A stretch of DNA of 64,000 bases from Thermodesulfobacteriota bacterium (lineage in GTDB: Bacteria > Desulfobacterota > Desulfobacteria > Desulfobacterales > Desulfosudaceae), in contig JBFMDX010000001.1 of assembly GCA_040753795.1 (NCBI GenBank), forward strand, positions 558,001-622,000. Direction: 5' to 3'. Both the position numbers and the translations under genes were made by a program. Below, in pieces: positions 19,270 to 27,833 of the stretch. Below the pieces are notes generated by a model that worked only from the letters and a program-made list of their open reading frames with translations, made no database searches and was not told where the DNA came from. Position 1 is the first letter of the stretch. Each line of letters begins with the position of its first letter.

Positions 19270-19586
19270 TTATTTTAATGTTAAGATTTTATCGGCCAGT
19301 CTGGCGGCGGTTTCCGCATCCAGGAGAAGACCCGCGGAAATCTTAACCCCCATTGCCAAAACCGGTTTGTCGGAAACAGAAACGGTATCAGGGGTTTTAC
19401 CGACACATTGCCTTTGTCGGGGCCGGTGGCGAAGACGACAAAAGCTCCCTGGCCCCGGCCGGAGTAAACAAGGTCTTTTCCAACGTCGATCTTATCGTTT
19501 TTGATAAAGTCAAGGTCGTCATGCCCGAAACTGATCGTAACTTCTATGCCATTAGTTGTCCTAACCGCACCTTGTTTTGTCAACAT
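19270..19586 (-). pseudogene. Small gene with an apparent frameshift, family unknown
   Basis: The minus-strand frame starting at 19586 reads well for about 60 residues (ending FVVFATGPDKGN) and then turns into low-quality, Pro/Trp-rich sequence ending at 19281. In the neighbouring frame, exactly from that point, a protein-like tail continues (KTPDTVSVSDKPVLAMGVKI, then AGLLLDAETAARLADKILTL) to a TAA at 19270-19272. Joining the halves gives about 105 residues. A single indel near 19400, real or a sequencing error, explains this. It would be the first gene of the SpoIIAA-like/kinase unit, 20 bases upstream. No recognisable family; the start has no clear Shine-Dalgarno. Confidence 0.5.
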
Positions 19587-19804
19587 TGCTGTAACGTTTT
19601 GTGCTGTTGATCGTATTAAAATAAGGATAAAGGGGCAAGAATCTGCTTATAAAGTAATTTTCATAACAAGATCAGGCTTGTTTGTCAATTTTTTCAAGCT
19701 GCCTTGTGTCCACCCTGCGGCTGCAAAAATATTGATCCGCAAGCATGGCGCTGCTATATGTAAAAAAAGGGGAATTATCTTTATCTTAAATGATGAGGTA
19801 AGTT

Positions 19805-20326
19805 GTGGATGATCAAGCAAAGCGGGCGTCAACTTTCGAAGTGTTGGTGACCCCGTTTATGCCCATATTATTCAAAGCAGCCTGGCGGCTGACGGGAAGA
19901 TCGGACGAGGCTGAAGATCTGGTTCAGCAGGTGCTGGTCAAGCTTTATCCCAAAACGGAGGAGATGCAGGCTATTGAGCACCTGGGGCCGTGGCTGAAAA
20001 AAGTACTTTACCGCGAATTTGTCGACGGGTGGCGGAAAAAGTCCAGGCGGCCGGAACACTACCTGTCGGACAGCCGGAACGATGTCAGCGCCCTTCAGGC
20101 GGAAGAAGATAACCCGGAAACGTTGGCGGAAAGGGCCTCGGATCATCAACGGGTTCGGGAGGCGCTTGATGCCTTGAAAGGGTCGGATCGTACCCTGATC
20201 ATCATGCATTTGATCGAAGGCTATACTGTGGGAGAAATGCAGGAATTTTTTCATGCCCCGGCGGAAACCATAAAGACCCGTCTCCGGCGTGCCAGAAACC
20301 ACCTGAAAAAATTTCTGATGCAATGA
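19805..20326 (+). CDS. ECF-type RNA polymerase sigma factor
   Basis: 173 residues from a GTG with GAGGTAAG upstream. Region 2 is visible as AAWRLTGRSDEAEDLVQQVL followed by LGPWLKKVLYREFVDGWRKK, and region 4 as DRTLIIMHLIEGYTVGEMQE followed by AETIKTRLRRARNHLKKFL. There is no region 1.1 or region 3, as usual for group 4 sigma factors. It is followed by a zinc-finger anti-sigma gene, so the pair is the standard sigma/anti-sigma module. The targets probably include the two exported-protein genes directly downstream (inference). Confidence 0.93.
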   Translation: MDDQAKRASTFEVLVTPFMPILFKAAWRLTGRSDEAEDLVQQVLVKLYPKTEEMQAIEHLGPWLKKVLYREFVDGWRKKSRRPEHYLSDSRNDVSALQAEEDNPETLAERASDHQRVREALDALKGSDRTLIIMHLIEGYTVGEMQEFFHAPAETIKTRLRRARNHLKKFLMQ

Positions 20327-20372
20327 CCCCGTTTTTAATTTTTTTACGTTTAAACAAGTAAAGGGCGTGAAA

Positions 20373-21014
20373 ATGGATTGCAAGGACATCCGGGAGAAAA
20401 TCCGTGAGACAGTCGCGAACAACGGGGCCGCAGAAAATGATAAAGCGCTGGCCCGGCATATTGGAGAGTGTGAACTGTGCCGCCAATTTTATACGGATTT
20501 AATACTTGACCGGCAATTATGCCGGGCCCTGGAAGAAATGCCGGTGCCGGAGCCGTCTCCGGATTTCGTGGCCAGGGCGATGCGGCATGCTGTCTCCTGC
20601 AATCGTTTAAAGCCCCGGAGATCGCTTGCGATGGGAGCCGTTGCCGCCTTGATCATTGCCGTTTTTGTTCCGCTGATGATGAAAAGTTTGAAACTGACGG
20701 AGCCGGTAGCGGATGTCGTTATTCCCGTAGGCGGAGAAAAAACGGTGCAAATCATGATTCAGGCGGCCGCTCCGAGAACGAATGTGACCCTGTCCATAGC
20801 GCTCGCCGGCGATGTGGCGCTAAAGAATTTTCCAAATCAGCACGGCCTTCAATGGCAGGCTGATCTCGATCAAGGCGACAACCTTTTGGCCCTTCCCCTT
20901 TTACTGAAAGATCGGGCCGGAGGCGACGTGAAAGTCCGGTATCAATATAATGGGACCGAAAAAGAGGTCCGAATTAAGGTCAGGGCCGAAACGAACGGCC
21001 CGGCGCATACCTAA
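20373..21014 (+). CDS. Transmembrane anti-sigma factor with zinc-finger (ZAS) domain
   Basis: 213 residues from the ATG at 20373, with AAAGGG seven bases upstream; a GTG two codons earlier overlaps that site. The N-terminal ZAS motif HIGECELC (His, three residues, Cys-x-x-Cys) is the signature of zinc-binding anti-sigma domains that hold an ECF factor. A single membrane helix (AMGAVAALIIAVFVPLMM, about residue 80-100) leads to a periplasmic beta-rich domain of about 110 residues. This topology would let an envelope signal release the sigma factor. The periplasmic domain matches no family recognised here. Confidence 0.88.
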   Translation: MDCKDIREKIRETVANNGAAENDKALARHIGECELCRQFYTDLILDRQLCRALEEMPVPEPSPDFVARAMRHAVSCNRLKPRRSLAMGAVAALIIAVFVPLMMKSLKLTEPVADVVIPVGGEKTVQIMIQAAAPRTNVTLSIALAGDVALKNFPNQHGLQWQADLDQGDNLLALPLLLKDRAGGDVKVRYQYNGTEKEVRIKVRAETNGPAHT

Positions 21015-21025
21015 GGGAGGGCAAG

Positions 21026-21604
21026 ATGAAACACAGAAAAATGATGGCAACCGGTTTGATAATAGTGCTTGGATTATTTTACAACGGCTATATTTACGCT
21101 CAAGGGACAGTCAATACCGGCAATAATAATGCCGGGGAAGACACCATGAGAGTTGTGGATGAAAGCCAGCGGCCCGAAGATATTGTCAATCAGATCGCCT
21201 TGCCGGCAGGCGGCTCCCAGACCTTAGATGAAAACACAGATTCGGAGATGGGGGAGACCCGTCAGATTCGGGAGCAGAACAGAGAGCGAGTCCAGGGAGA
21301 AACCCAACAGAACAGTTTCATGGATCAGACCCGGGAGCGGGCAATGGATCAGACCCAGGACCAGTTAATGGAGCAGACCCGGGAGCAGGCAATGGATCAG
21401 ACCCAGGACCAGTTAATGGAGCAGACCCGAGAACAGGTAATGGATCAGACCCGAGAACAGGTAATGGATCAGACCCAGGACCAGTTAATGGAGCAGACCC
21501 GAGAACAGGCAATGGATCAATATGAAGATCGGATAGCGGATCAGGCCGGACGGCAGAGCGAGACCCAAGGCCAATATCAATCTGGGGAAAATGGTAACCG
21601 CTGA
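21026..21604 (+). CDS. Exported octapeptide-repeat protein, function unknown
   Basis: 192 residues. A Sec signal peptide (MMATGLIIVLGLFYNGYIYA) is followed by an acidic, disordered stretch and then, from residue 99, eight tandem octads of the type M-[DE]-Q-T-[RQ]-[ED]-[QR]-[ALV], with a ninth degenerate copy. The octads are rich in Gln, Glu and Met, contain no Cys, and are likely helical or disordered. The stop codon overlaps the ATG of the next gene (ATGA), so it is translationally coupled to the TPR/beta-barrel protein. It may be the cargo or periplasmic partner of that barrel. No known homologue is recognised. Confidence 0.82.
   Translation: MKHRKMMATGLIIVLGLFYNGYIYAQGTVNTGNNNAGEDTMRVVDESQRPEDIVNQIALPAGGSQTLDENTDSEMGETRQIREQNRERVQGETQQNSFMDQTRERAMDQTQDQLMEQTREQAMDQTQDQLMEQTREQVMDQTREQVMDQTQDQLMEQTREQAMDQYEDRIADQAGRQSETQGQYQSGENGNR
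21320..21511 (+). repeat. Eight 24-bp tandem repeats inside the exported repeat gene
   Basis: The DNA is as repetitive as the protein: units beginning ATGGATCAGACCC or ATGGAGCAGACCC recur every 24 bases, several copies being identical (for example the pair of ATGGATCAGACCCAGGACC units). Identity at synonymous sites implies recent expansion by slippage or unequal recombination, so copy number may vary between strains. Confidence 0.92.
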
Positions 21605-22926
21605 TGATCCGACTATTAGTGAAGCTGTCGATGCCCTTATTGCTGCTGCTGTTGTTTCCGATGTTGGCAATAGCCGATGAAACAGAACCTTATCAGACCG
21701 GGTTGGAAGCGTTTAATGCGGGAAATTATGATCAGGCCTTGACCTGTTTTAACCAGGCACTGGCCCGGGGAAACCGCTCCCCGGGCCTCTACTACAATCT
21801 CGGAGTGACCGGTTACAAAACCGGGCGATATGATCAGGCGGCCAACGCGTTCGAGCGCTTGACCAAAGACCCGGCCTGGAGGGCGCTTGCATTATACAAC
21901 CTCGGCCTCATTGCCGAAGCCCGGGGCCAACGGGAAGCCGCTTTCAATTTTTATTCAACAGCACAGCAGATGGGGAGCGATTCCCGTCTCGCCGTTCTGG
22001 CGGGGCTGAAGTTAAAAACCTTAACGCCTGAGGTGGAAGGTCCGCATAAGGTGCGGCCCTGGTATGGCTTGATTTCCGCGGGAGCGGGATATGACGATAA
22101 TGCGATGCTCGCTCCGGACGATACTTTTGAAGGAACGAACGGAGAAGAAGACGGCTTTGTCGAACTATATGCCGCCGGTGGCCGGTATTTATCCGGCGGC
22201 TGGGATAACGGCATCCGTCTGGATGGCGGTTTATACGCCCGGGGCTATGCGAATGAATCGGATTACAATGCCGCCACAGTGTTTGCCGGTATAACCCGGG
22301 ACCGACAGCATACCCAATGGAAAACCCGCGCCGGCCTTGCGGTGAATGCCGACTTTGACGACGAGGGCCATTATGCCACCAACCCCTCTCTGGATCTGGT
22401 GGCGGAAAAAAGTTTCGCGACGCATTACAGGTTCAAAAGCTATAACACCCTGTACTGGGTCGAGGCTAATGACGACTATGATTATTTAACAGGTGTGAAA
22501 GACAGGTGCGGTATCCAGATAGCGTTACGGCTGCCTCGAATTCGTGTGTCTACGGGATGTGAAGTCGAATACAATGACAGGGATGATCTCTATGCCGGAG
22601 ATGAGTTTTTCAGTTATTCGCCCTTTCGCGGCAAGGTCGATGCCGCGCTTGATCTCAAGTTAACCAGCAAGTGGCGGGCTCTGCTGAAGGGGGCGTACCG
22701 TAAAAGCATATATCCGGATGCCAACATTCAGGTTGTCGATGACGCCTCAATTACCCGGAAAAAACGCGAGGACGACCGTTGGAACTTCTCTCTGCGCGGT
22801 GAATATGCCCTCACGGACATCCTGGATCTTTTCGGGGAATATCGCCACACGGATAATGATTCTAACATTTCGAGCAATTCCTATACCTGCAACCAGATAG
22901 TCGGGGGGCTGTCGGTCAGCTATTAG
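21604..22926 (+). CDS. Outer-membrane beta-barrel protein with periplasmic TPR domain
   Basis: 440 residues. Signal peptide (LLVKLSMPLLLLLLFPMLAI), then three to four TPR units (residues 30-145: GLEAFNAGNYDQALTCFNQA, LYYNLGVTGYKTGRYDQAAN). From residue 150 the sequence alternates in beta-strand pattern with many aromatic and charged residues, starting PWYGLISAGAGYDDNAML. It ends in the aromatic C-terminal signature of outer-membrane proteins (GGLSVSY). The order TPR then roughly 14-strand barrel resembles Slam-type and DUF560 proteins that export surface proteins, but identity to those is not established here. It is the last gene of the sigma/anti-sigma operon and overlaps the octad-repeat gene by ATGA. 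Confidence 0.85.
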   Translation: MIRLLVKLSMPLLLLLLFPMLAIADETEPYQTGLEAFNAGNYDQALTCFNQALARGNRSPGLYYNLGVTGYKTGRYDQAANAFERLTKDPAWRALALYNLGLIAEARGQREAAFNFYSTAQQMGSDSRLAVLAGLKLKTLTPEVEGPHKVRPWYGLISAGAGYDDNAMLAPDDTFEGTNGEEDGFVELYAAGGRYLSGGWDNGIRLDGGLYARGYANESDYNAATVFAGITRDRQHTQWKTRAGLAVNADFDDEGHYATNPSLDLVAEKSFATHYRFKSYNTLYWVEANDDYDYLTGVKDRCGIQIALRLPRIRVSTGCEVEYNDRDDLYAGDEFFSYSPFRGKVDAALDLKLTSKWRALLKGAYRKSIYPDANIQVVDDASITRKKREDDRWNFSLRGEYALTDILDLFGEYRHTDNDSNISSNSYTCNQIVGGLSVSY

Positions 22927-23019
22927 GGGTACAGACTGGTTTAGTGTTGACGCTGTTATCAAGCCGCCAATAAAATTTTTGAAAGTCTTTCCAAGCCGGA
23001 CAAATCCATATTCAAATCA

Positions 23020-23065
23020 AAAAAGCCGGATCAGCCCTTGTCGCAGGGCCTGATCCGGCTTTTGT
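23020..23065. terminator. Bidirectional rho-independent terminator
   Basis: Stem AAAAGCCGGATCAG with CTGATCCGGCTTTT, an additional GGG/CCC inner pairing and a short loop. The A and T runs on either side allow it to end both the plus-strand sigma operon and the minus-strand thiolase operon, which converge here. Confidence 0.9.
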
Positions 23066-23163
23066 TTAGAGGTTATTACCCGACTTGATCGGGTAATCCA
23101 GTATCAATCCAGATGCTTCATTTTTATCCTGGATCCAATGGTCGGAGGATGACGAACGGGTTA

Positions 23164-24342
23164 TTAGTCACACAGCTCAAACAGCCCGGCCGCGCCCATG
23201 CCGCCGCCGATGCACATGGACTCCACCCCGTACTTGACGCCCTTGGCCTGCATATTGGCCAGCAGGGTGGCGCAGAGCTTGGCGCCGGTGCAGCCCAGGG
23301 GATGGCCCAGGGCGATGGCGCCGCCGTTGATGTTGACCCGGTCCATGCTGATGCCCAGTTCCCGGACGCAGTAAATGGCCTGGGAGGCGAAGGCCTCGTT
23401 GATTTCCCACAGGCCGATGTCGTCGACCTTGAGGCCGGCCTTGTCCAGCAGCTTGGGAATGGCGTAACGCGGTCCCACGCCCATCTCATCCGAGCGGCAG
23501 CCCACGGTGGTGTAAAGCTTGAGCTTGGCAATGGGCTTGAGGCCCAGTTCCCGGACTTTGTTCTCGCTCATGATGATGGTGGCGGCGGCACCGTCGGTGG
23601 TCTGGGAGGAGTTGCCGGCCGTGACCGAGCCGGTGGCGGAAAAAGCCGGCCTCACTTTGGCCAGCCCCTCGATGGTGGTCTCCGGTCGGATGCCGTCGTC
23701 AAAGCTCTGGATAAAGGTCTCTTTTTTGAAGGTGCCGTCGGCCTGTTTGACGAACCTGGTGGCCGGGGTGGGCACGATTTCCGTGAACAGGTTTTCGGCT
23801 TTGGCTTTGGACGCTTTCATCTGGGACTGATAGGCGAACTCGTCCTGCTGCTGCCGGGAGATGCCGTAGCGGTTGGCCACGTTCTCGGCGGTGATGCCCA
23901 TGGACACGTAGTAGTCGGCCCGCACTTTGGACCAGTCCGGATGAGGCCGGGGCATGTTGCCGCCCATGGGCACGTAGGTCATGGATTCCACGCCGCCGCC
24001 GATGGTGACGTCCGACCAGCCGGACATGACCCTCAGGGAGGCCAGGGCGATGGCTTCCAGACCGGACGAGCAGAAGCGGTTGACCGTGGCGCCGGAAACC
24101 TGGTCCGGGAACCCGGCCATCTGCACGGCGATGCGGCCGATGTTGAGGCCCTGTTCCGCCTCGGGGAACGAGCAGCCCAGCATCAGGTCGTCCACATCTT
24201 TTTTGTCAAGCCCCGGGGTTTTCTCCATGGCGGCATTTAAGATGAAGCTGATCAGGTCCTCGGGACGGGTGTCCTTGAGGGCGCCTCTTCTGTTCTTGCA
24301 GCCGGGTGTTCTGACCGATGTAACAATATATGCGTCTCTCAT
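23164..24342 (-). CDS. fadA: Acetyl-CoA C-acyltransferase (3-ketoacyl-CoA thiolase)
   Basis: 392 residues from the ATG at 24342, preceded by AGGAGG; a longer frame to 24612 is only the shadow of the upstream gene. Thiolase signatures are complete: nucleophile Cys91 in [12 protein letters not shown], the His in [19 protein letters not shown] and the second catalytic Cys in [10 protein letters not shown]. It performs the last step of beta-oxidation, releasing acetyl-CoA. It starts 14 bases after the stop of the HAD/crotonase fusion, the usual partner, so the two form a fatty-acid oxidation operon. Confidence 0.95.
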   Translation of the reverse strand: MRDAYIVTSVRTPGCKNRRGALKDTRPEDLISFILNAAMEKTPGLDKKDVDDLMLGCSFPEAEQGLNIGRIAVQMAGFPDQVSGATVNRFCSSGLEAIALASLRVMSGWSDVTIGGGVESMTYVPMGGNMPRPHPDWSKVRADYYVSMGITAENVANRYGISRQQQDEFAYQSQMKASKAKAENLFTEIVPTPATRFVKQADGTFKKETFIQSFDDGIRPETTIEGLAKVRPAFSATGSVTAGNSSQTTDGAAATIIMSENKVRELGLKPIAKLKLYTTVGCRSDEMGVGPRYAIPKLLDKAGLKVDDIGLWEINEAFASQAIYCVRELGISMDRVNINGGAIALGHPLGCTGAKLCATLLANMQAKGVKYGVESMCIGGGMGAAGLFELCD

Positions 24343-24355
24343 GAGTCTATCCTCC

Positions 24356-26761
24356 TTAGTTGCGAAGCGGTTTGCCGGTTTTGAGCATGTGGTCGATGCG
24401 GGCCATGGTCTTTTCCTGCTTGAGAAATTCGATGAACATCTTTCTCTCCAGGTTGAGGATGGCCTGCTCATCCACTTCGCTGTTGGTCCGGGCGTCGCCG
24501 CCGGCGATGACGTAGGCGATGTTTTTCGCCAGGTAAGCGTCGTACTCGCTGACATAGCCGCCGTTCTGCATGTTGAAGATTTCGGCGTTGACCATGCCCC
24601 AGGCGGCCTCACCCACCACTTTCAGTGGCCTTTTCTGCGGAGTCACGTAGCCGTCCGCCAGCATCCGCAGGACTTCCTTCTTGGCTTCACCGATGAGGTT
24701 GTCGCGGTTGAAGACGATGCGGTCCTTGGGGCCGAGGAAGCCGTTGGCCCGGGCTTCGGCGGCCGACATGGACACCTTGGCCATGGCGATGGCCATGAAG
24801 GTGGGGATGAAGAACTTGCCCAGTTCCGCGTCCTTGACCGGCGCGGGAATGCCGCAGGTCATTTTTTTCCACAGGTTCATGCAGCCGGTGCCGGCGGGCA
24901 GGACGCCGACGCCGATCTCCACCAGGCCCATGAACAGCTCGGAGTGGGCCACGATGCGGTCGGCTCCCAGGCAGACTTCGCAGCCGCCGCCCAGGGTCAT
25001 GCCGTAGGGCGCGGCCACCACCGGAAAGTGCGAGTAGCGCTCGCGCTGGATGGCCTGCTGCAGGGAGTCGATCATCTGGTCGATGGCGTCAAACTGCTTG
25101 GCCTCCACGGCCCGGGTGATTTCTTTTAAATCCGCGCCGGCGGAAAAAGCGCCGGGCATGCCGCCGGCCTGGTTGCCGATGACCAGCCCCGCGCCGTTCT
25201 TGTCCACGTAATCCAGGGATTTGTGGATGAAGTCGATCAGCTCGGTGTTGAGCGCGTTCATCTTGGTGTGGAATTCGCAGCAGAACACGCCGTCGCCCAG
25301 GTCCACCAGGGAGGCGGAGGGGCAGGCCTTGACTTCCATCTTGGTGTTCTTGAGGACCGTCAGGGACACGGCGTCCGGGCTCACGGCCACGGGCTTGTAG
25401 GACTTGGACGAAAAGTCGTAGTATTTCACCACGCCTTTTTCGGTCTTGTAGAAGGTCTTGTTGCCGGCGTCCACCATCTTCTTGATCTTGGCCGGCACTT
25501 TCATCTTTTCCTTGATCATCCGGTCCACGGATTTTTTCAGGCCGATGGCGTCCCAGGTCTCAAAGGGGCCCATCTCGAAGTTGTAGCCCCACTTCATGGC
25601 GTTGTCGATCTCGACGATGGTGTCGGAGATCTCCGGCACCCGGTTGGCGGCGTAGATCAGGCCGCTGGCCACCACCTTCCAGGCGTATTCCGCGCCCTTG
25701 TCCTTGCCGAAGACCACGGCCTTCATCTTGTCGGCCAGGGTCTTCTTGGTCTTGGCCTCGGCCATGCAGGGAAACTCGACGTCGCCGTAGGCCTCGTATT
25801 CCAGGGTGGCGGGATTGATGACCTGGCGGATTTTCTTGCCGTCCGGGCCTTTGTCGGTCTTGTAGAAACCGGCCCGGGTCTTGTTGCCCAGGAGTTTTTT
25901 CTCGATCATGCCGGCCACGAAATCCGGGGCCGCGAAATCGCCGCGGGCCTCGTCGTCCTTGACCAGGTCGTAGGTGTTTTTGGCCACGTGGCTCATGGTG
26001 TCCAGGCCGACCAGGTCGGTGGTCTTGAACATGGCGGTCTTGGGCCGGCCCATGACCGGTCCGAACAGGGCGTCGGCCTCGGGAATGGTCAGGCCCATCT
26101 CCAGCATGAGCTGCATGGCCTTGATGATGCCCTGGACGCCGATGCGGTTGCCGATGAAGTTGGGGGTGTCCTTGGCCCAGACAATACCCTTGCCCAGCCG
26201 CTTTTCCCCGAATTCGGCCATGAAATCCAGAACTTCCGGCAGGGTCGCCTCGCCCGGGATGATTTCCAGCAGGTGCATGTAGCGCACCGGGTTGAAGAAA
26301 TGGGTGCCCAGAAAATGCTCGCGGAACTCCTTGCCCAGGCCCGCCGACATGGCTTTGAGCGGGATGCCCGAGGTGTTGGAAGAGACGATGCTGCCTTTTT
26401 TGCGCACCGTTGCGATGCGCTTGAACAGCTCTTTTTTGATCTTCAGGTTTTCCACCACCACTTCGATGATCCAGTCGCAATCGGCCAGCTTGTCAAAATC
26501 GTCTTCCATGTTGCCGATGGAGATCAGGGCGGCGTCTTCCGCCTGCATCAATGCCGCCGGACGGGACATTAAAATGGTGTCATAACCGGCCTTTACGATC
26601 CGGTTGCGGGCGGCCGGATCTTTTTTCTCGGCGTCGGTCAGGTTGAAGGGGACGATGTCCAGCAGCAGCGTTTTGACGCCGGCGCTGGCCAGCAGCGCGG
26701 CGATGCCGCCTCCCATGACCCCTGAACCGATCACGGCGGCCTGTTTGATTTTTCTGCTCAT
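24356..26761 (-). CDS. fadN: 3-hydroxyacyl-CoA dehydrogenase / enoyl-CoA hydratase fusion (FadN type)
   Basis: 801 residues, AGGAGG before the ATG. The N-terminal half is an NAD-dependent 3-hydroxyacyl-CoA dehydrogenase (GSGVMGGGIAALLASAG, then FREHFLGTHFFNPVRYMHLL). The C-terminal third is a crotonase domain (GGMPGAFSAGADLKEI, APYGMTLGGGCEVCLGADRI, and EIGVGVLPAGTG). This domain order, dehydrogenase first, is that of Bacillus FadN and not of E. coli FadB/FadJ. It carries out hydration and oxidation of enoyl-CoA, passing 3-ketoacyl-CoA to the thiolase encoded 14 bases downstream. Confidence 0.93.
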   Translation of the reverse strand: MSRKIKQAAVIGSGVMGGGIAALLASAGVKTLLLDIVPFNLTDAEKKDPAARNRIVKAGYDTILMSRPAALMQAEDAALISIGNMEDDFDKLADCDWIIEVVVENLKIKKELFKRIATVRKKGSIVSSNTSGIPLKAMSAGLGKEFREHFLGTHFFNPVRYMHLLEIIPGEATLPEVLDFMAEFGEKRLGKGIVWAKDTPNFIGNRIGVQGIIKAMQLMLEMGLTIPEADALFGPVMGRPKTAMFKTTDLVGLDTMSHVAKNTYDLVKDDEARGDFAAPDFVAGMIEKKLLGNKTRAGFYKTDKGPDGKKIRQVINPATLEYEAYGDVEFPCMAEAKTKKTLADKMKAVVFGKDKGAEYAWKVVASGLIYAANRVPEISDTIVEIDNAMKWGYNFEMGPFETWDAIGLKKSVDRMIKEKMKVPAKIKKMVDAGNKTFYKTEKGVVKYYDFSSKSYKPVAVSPDAVSLTVLKNTKMEVKACPSASLVDLGDGVFCCEFHTKMNALNTELIDFIHKSLDYVDKNGAGLVIGNQAGGMPGAFSAGADLKEITRAVEAKQFDAIDQMIDSLQQAIQRERYSHFPVVAAPYGMTLGGGCEVCLGADRIVAHSELFMGLVEIGVGVLPAGTGCMNLWKKMTCGIPAPVKDAELGKFFIPTFMAIAMAKVSMSAAEARANGFLGPKDRIVFNRDNLIGEAKKEVLRMLADGYVTPQKRPLKVVGEAAWGMVNAEIFNMQNGGYVSEYDAYLAKNIAYVIAGGDARTNSEVDEQAILNLERKMFIEFLKQEKTMARIDHMLKTGKPLRN

Positions 26762-26939
26762 AAAATTCCTCCTGATGTTGATATTGTTCTGATTGTTATA
26801 TAAATTTCACGGCATTACCGGATGGCCGGCCGTGCCGGAATTGCCAAACCAACAGATTACATAACTTTACCGGAAGTTCAATAAAAATTATTGACCCTGT
26901 TCCGGTCGGGTGTTATAAAACTAAAATTTTCAATCACAG

Positions 26940-27025
26940 GGAGGAGTGGCCGAGCGGTTGAAGGCGGCGGTCTTGAAAACCGTTGAGCGAAAGCTCCGTG
27001 GGTTCGAATCCTACCTCCTCCGCCA
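26940..27025 (+). tRNA. tRNA-Ser (anticodon TGA)
   Basis: Acceptor GGAGGAG pairs with CTCCTCC, followed by discriminator G and an encoded CCA. Anticodon loop CTTGAAA lies between GCGGT and ACCGT. A long variable arm, typical of class II tRNAs such as Ser, precedes the T arm with loop TTCGAAT. Confidence 0.96.
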
Positions 27026-27043
27026 GGTCGCAAATCCGCATGC

Positions 27044-27136
27044 GGAGAGATGGCCGAGTAGGTCGAAGGCGCTCGCCTGCTAAGCGAGTGTGCGGTGAAA
27101 GCTGCACCATGGGTTCGAATCCCATTCTCTCCGCCA
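27044..27136 (+). tRNA. tRNA-Ser (anticodon GCT); attachment site of the integrated element
   Basis: Acceptor GGAGAGA pairs with TCTCTCC, then G and encoded CCA. Anticodon loop CTGCTAA lies between CTCGC and GCGAG; a long variable arm marks tRNA-Ser. It lies 18 bases after the other tRNA-Ser, probably on the same transcript. Its last 14 bases are part of the 21-bp repeat that flanks the mobile element, and the tRNA stays intact. Confidence 0.96.
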
Positions 27137-27143
27137 TTTTTAT
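27123..27143 (+). repeat. attL: 21-bp direct repeat at the tRNA 3' end
   Basis: Starts CATTCTCTCCGCCA (tRNA T stem, acceptor and CCA) and runs seven bases into the flank. Identical over all 21 bases to the copy at 32681-32701. Confidence 0.93.
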
Positions 27144-27189
27144 TTTTAAGGCGTGTAATTTCAGATAATTAGAAAATTGTATTTCCAGG

Positions 27190-27215
27190 ATATGCCATAA
27201 GGTATGCCATAAAAC
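27190..27215 (+). promoter_or_regulatory. Putative integrase arm-type sites, left end
   Basis: Two tandem copies of TATGCCA spaced 11 bases (ATATGCCATAAGGTATGCCA), 47 bases inside attL. A matching tandem pair with the same spacing occurs near the other end at 32530-32552. Paired short repeats inside both attachment ends are what a tyrosine integrase binds with its N-terminal domain; assignment is by position and symmetry. Confidence 0.55.
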
Positions 27216-27254
27216 AAAGTGCTGTGGTGCCTTTTTAGCCCGTCCCTTTTCGAG

Positions 27255-27773
27255 CTATTTTACCTTAACCGGTAAGAACACGCATCGGCAATCTTCACAT
27301 GCTGGAATCAAGTAAAGGGCTTGATCAAGCGGGTACGGGCCTTCTCTTGCCAGCTTTTTACATTCTTCACACACATCATCATCTTCCATCGTTATCCACT
27401 CTGCCATAACGTCGATTTTATCAATATTCCAGTTCTTATAATTCTTTATCAGTTCTTTATGATGGGGCTGAATAAGCCCTGGCCGCCCCATAGCTTCGGT
27501 CCGCCGCATCCCGGCAACAAAACGCTTGTTAATTTCCTGCATCGGGACTTCCGGTAATAGCCCGGCCACAATCTTTGTGATTTTATCTTCAACAACTGCC
27601 CGGCTGACTCCCGGCTCTAAAACTTTCGATGCAAGGGATTTTCCAATAAGCAAGCTGGTGCTATCGCCTGTGACTTGTTTCTCGCCGGAGACAAGCGATT
27701 TACTATTTTCATCTTTGACAGCTCTGCCAAGCAGCATATTCAATATTCCCTTAATTTTGCCAATCTTTTTCAT
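27255..27773 (-). CDS. Head-morphogenesis-like fragment (SPP1 gp7 / Mu gpF C-terminal motif)
   Basis: 172 residues. The C-terminal segment, DDVCEECKKLAREGPYPLDQ followed by IPACEDCRCVFLPVK, keeps the Cys pattern of phage minor head proteins (C-x2-C ... C-x2-C-R-C). The roughly 200-300 residues that normally precede it are replaced by a short helical N-terminus. It therefore looks like a trimmed, stand-alone version of the domain. In a satellite it could redirect capsid assembly or packaging of a helper phage. Last gene of the element's operon, 60 bases after terS. Confidence 0.65.
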   Translation of the reverse strand: MKKIGKIKGILNMLLGRAVKDENSKSLVSGEKQVTGDSTSLLIGKSLASKVLEPGVSRAVVEDKITKIVAGLLPEVPMQEINKRFVAGMRRTEAMGRPGLIQPHHKELIKNYKNWNIDKIDVMAEWITMEDDDVCEECKKLAREGPYPLDQALYLIPACEDCRCVFLPVKVK

Positions 27774-27833
27774 GCTCCCCCCTTATTGTAGCGTTATGGG
27801 TCTATCAAGCCCCTGTCCTGTCCATGGCGTATA

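Noticed and set aside
21320-21511. Possible CRISPR array
   Set aside because: Units are contiguous with no spacers and keep an open frame; no cas genes are nearby.
25223-26572. 449-codon plus-strand frame opposite fadN
   Set aside because: Composition artefact of high GC in the third codon position; no motif and no ribosome-binding site.
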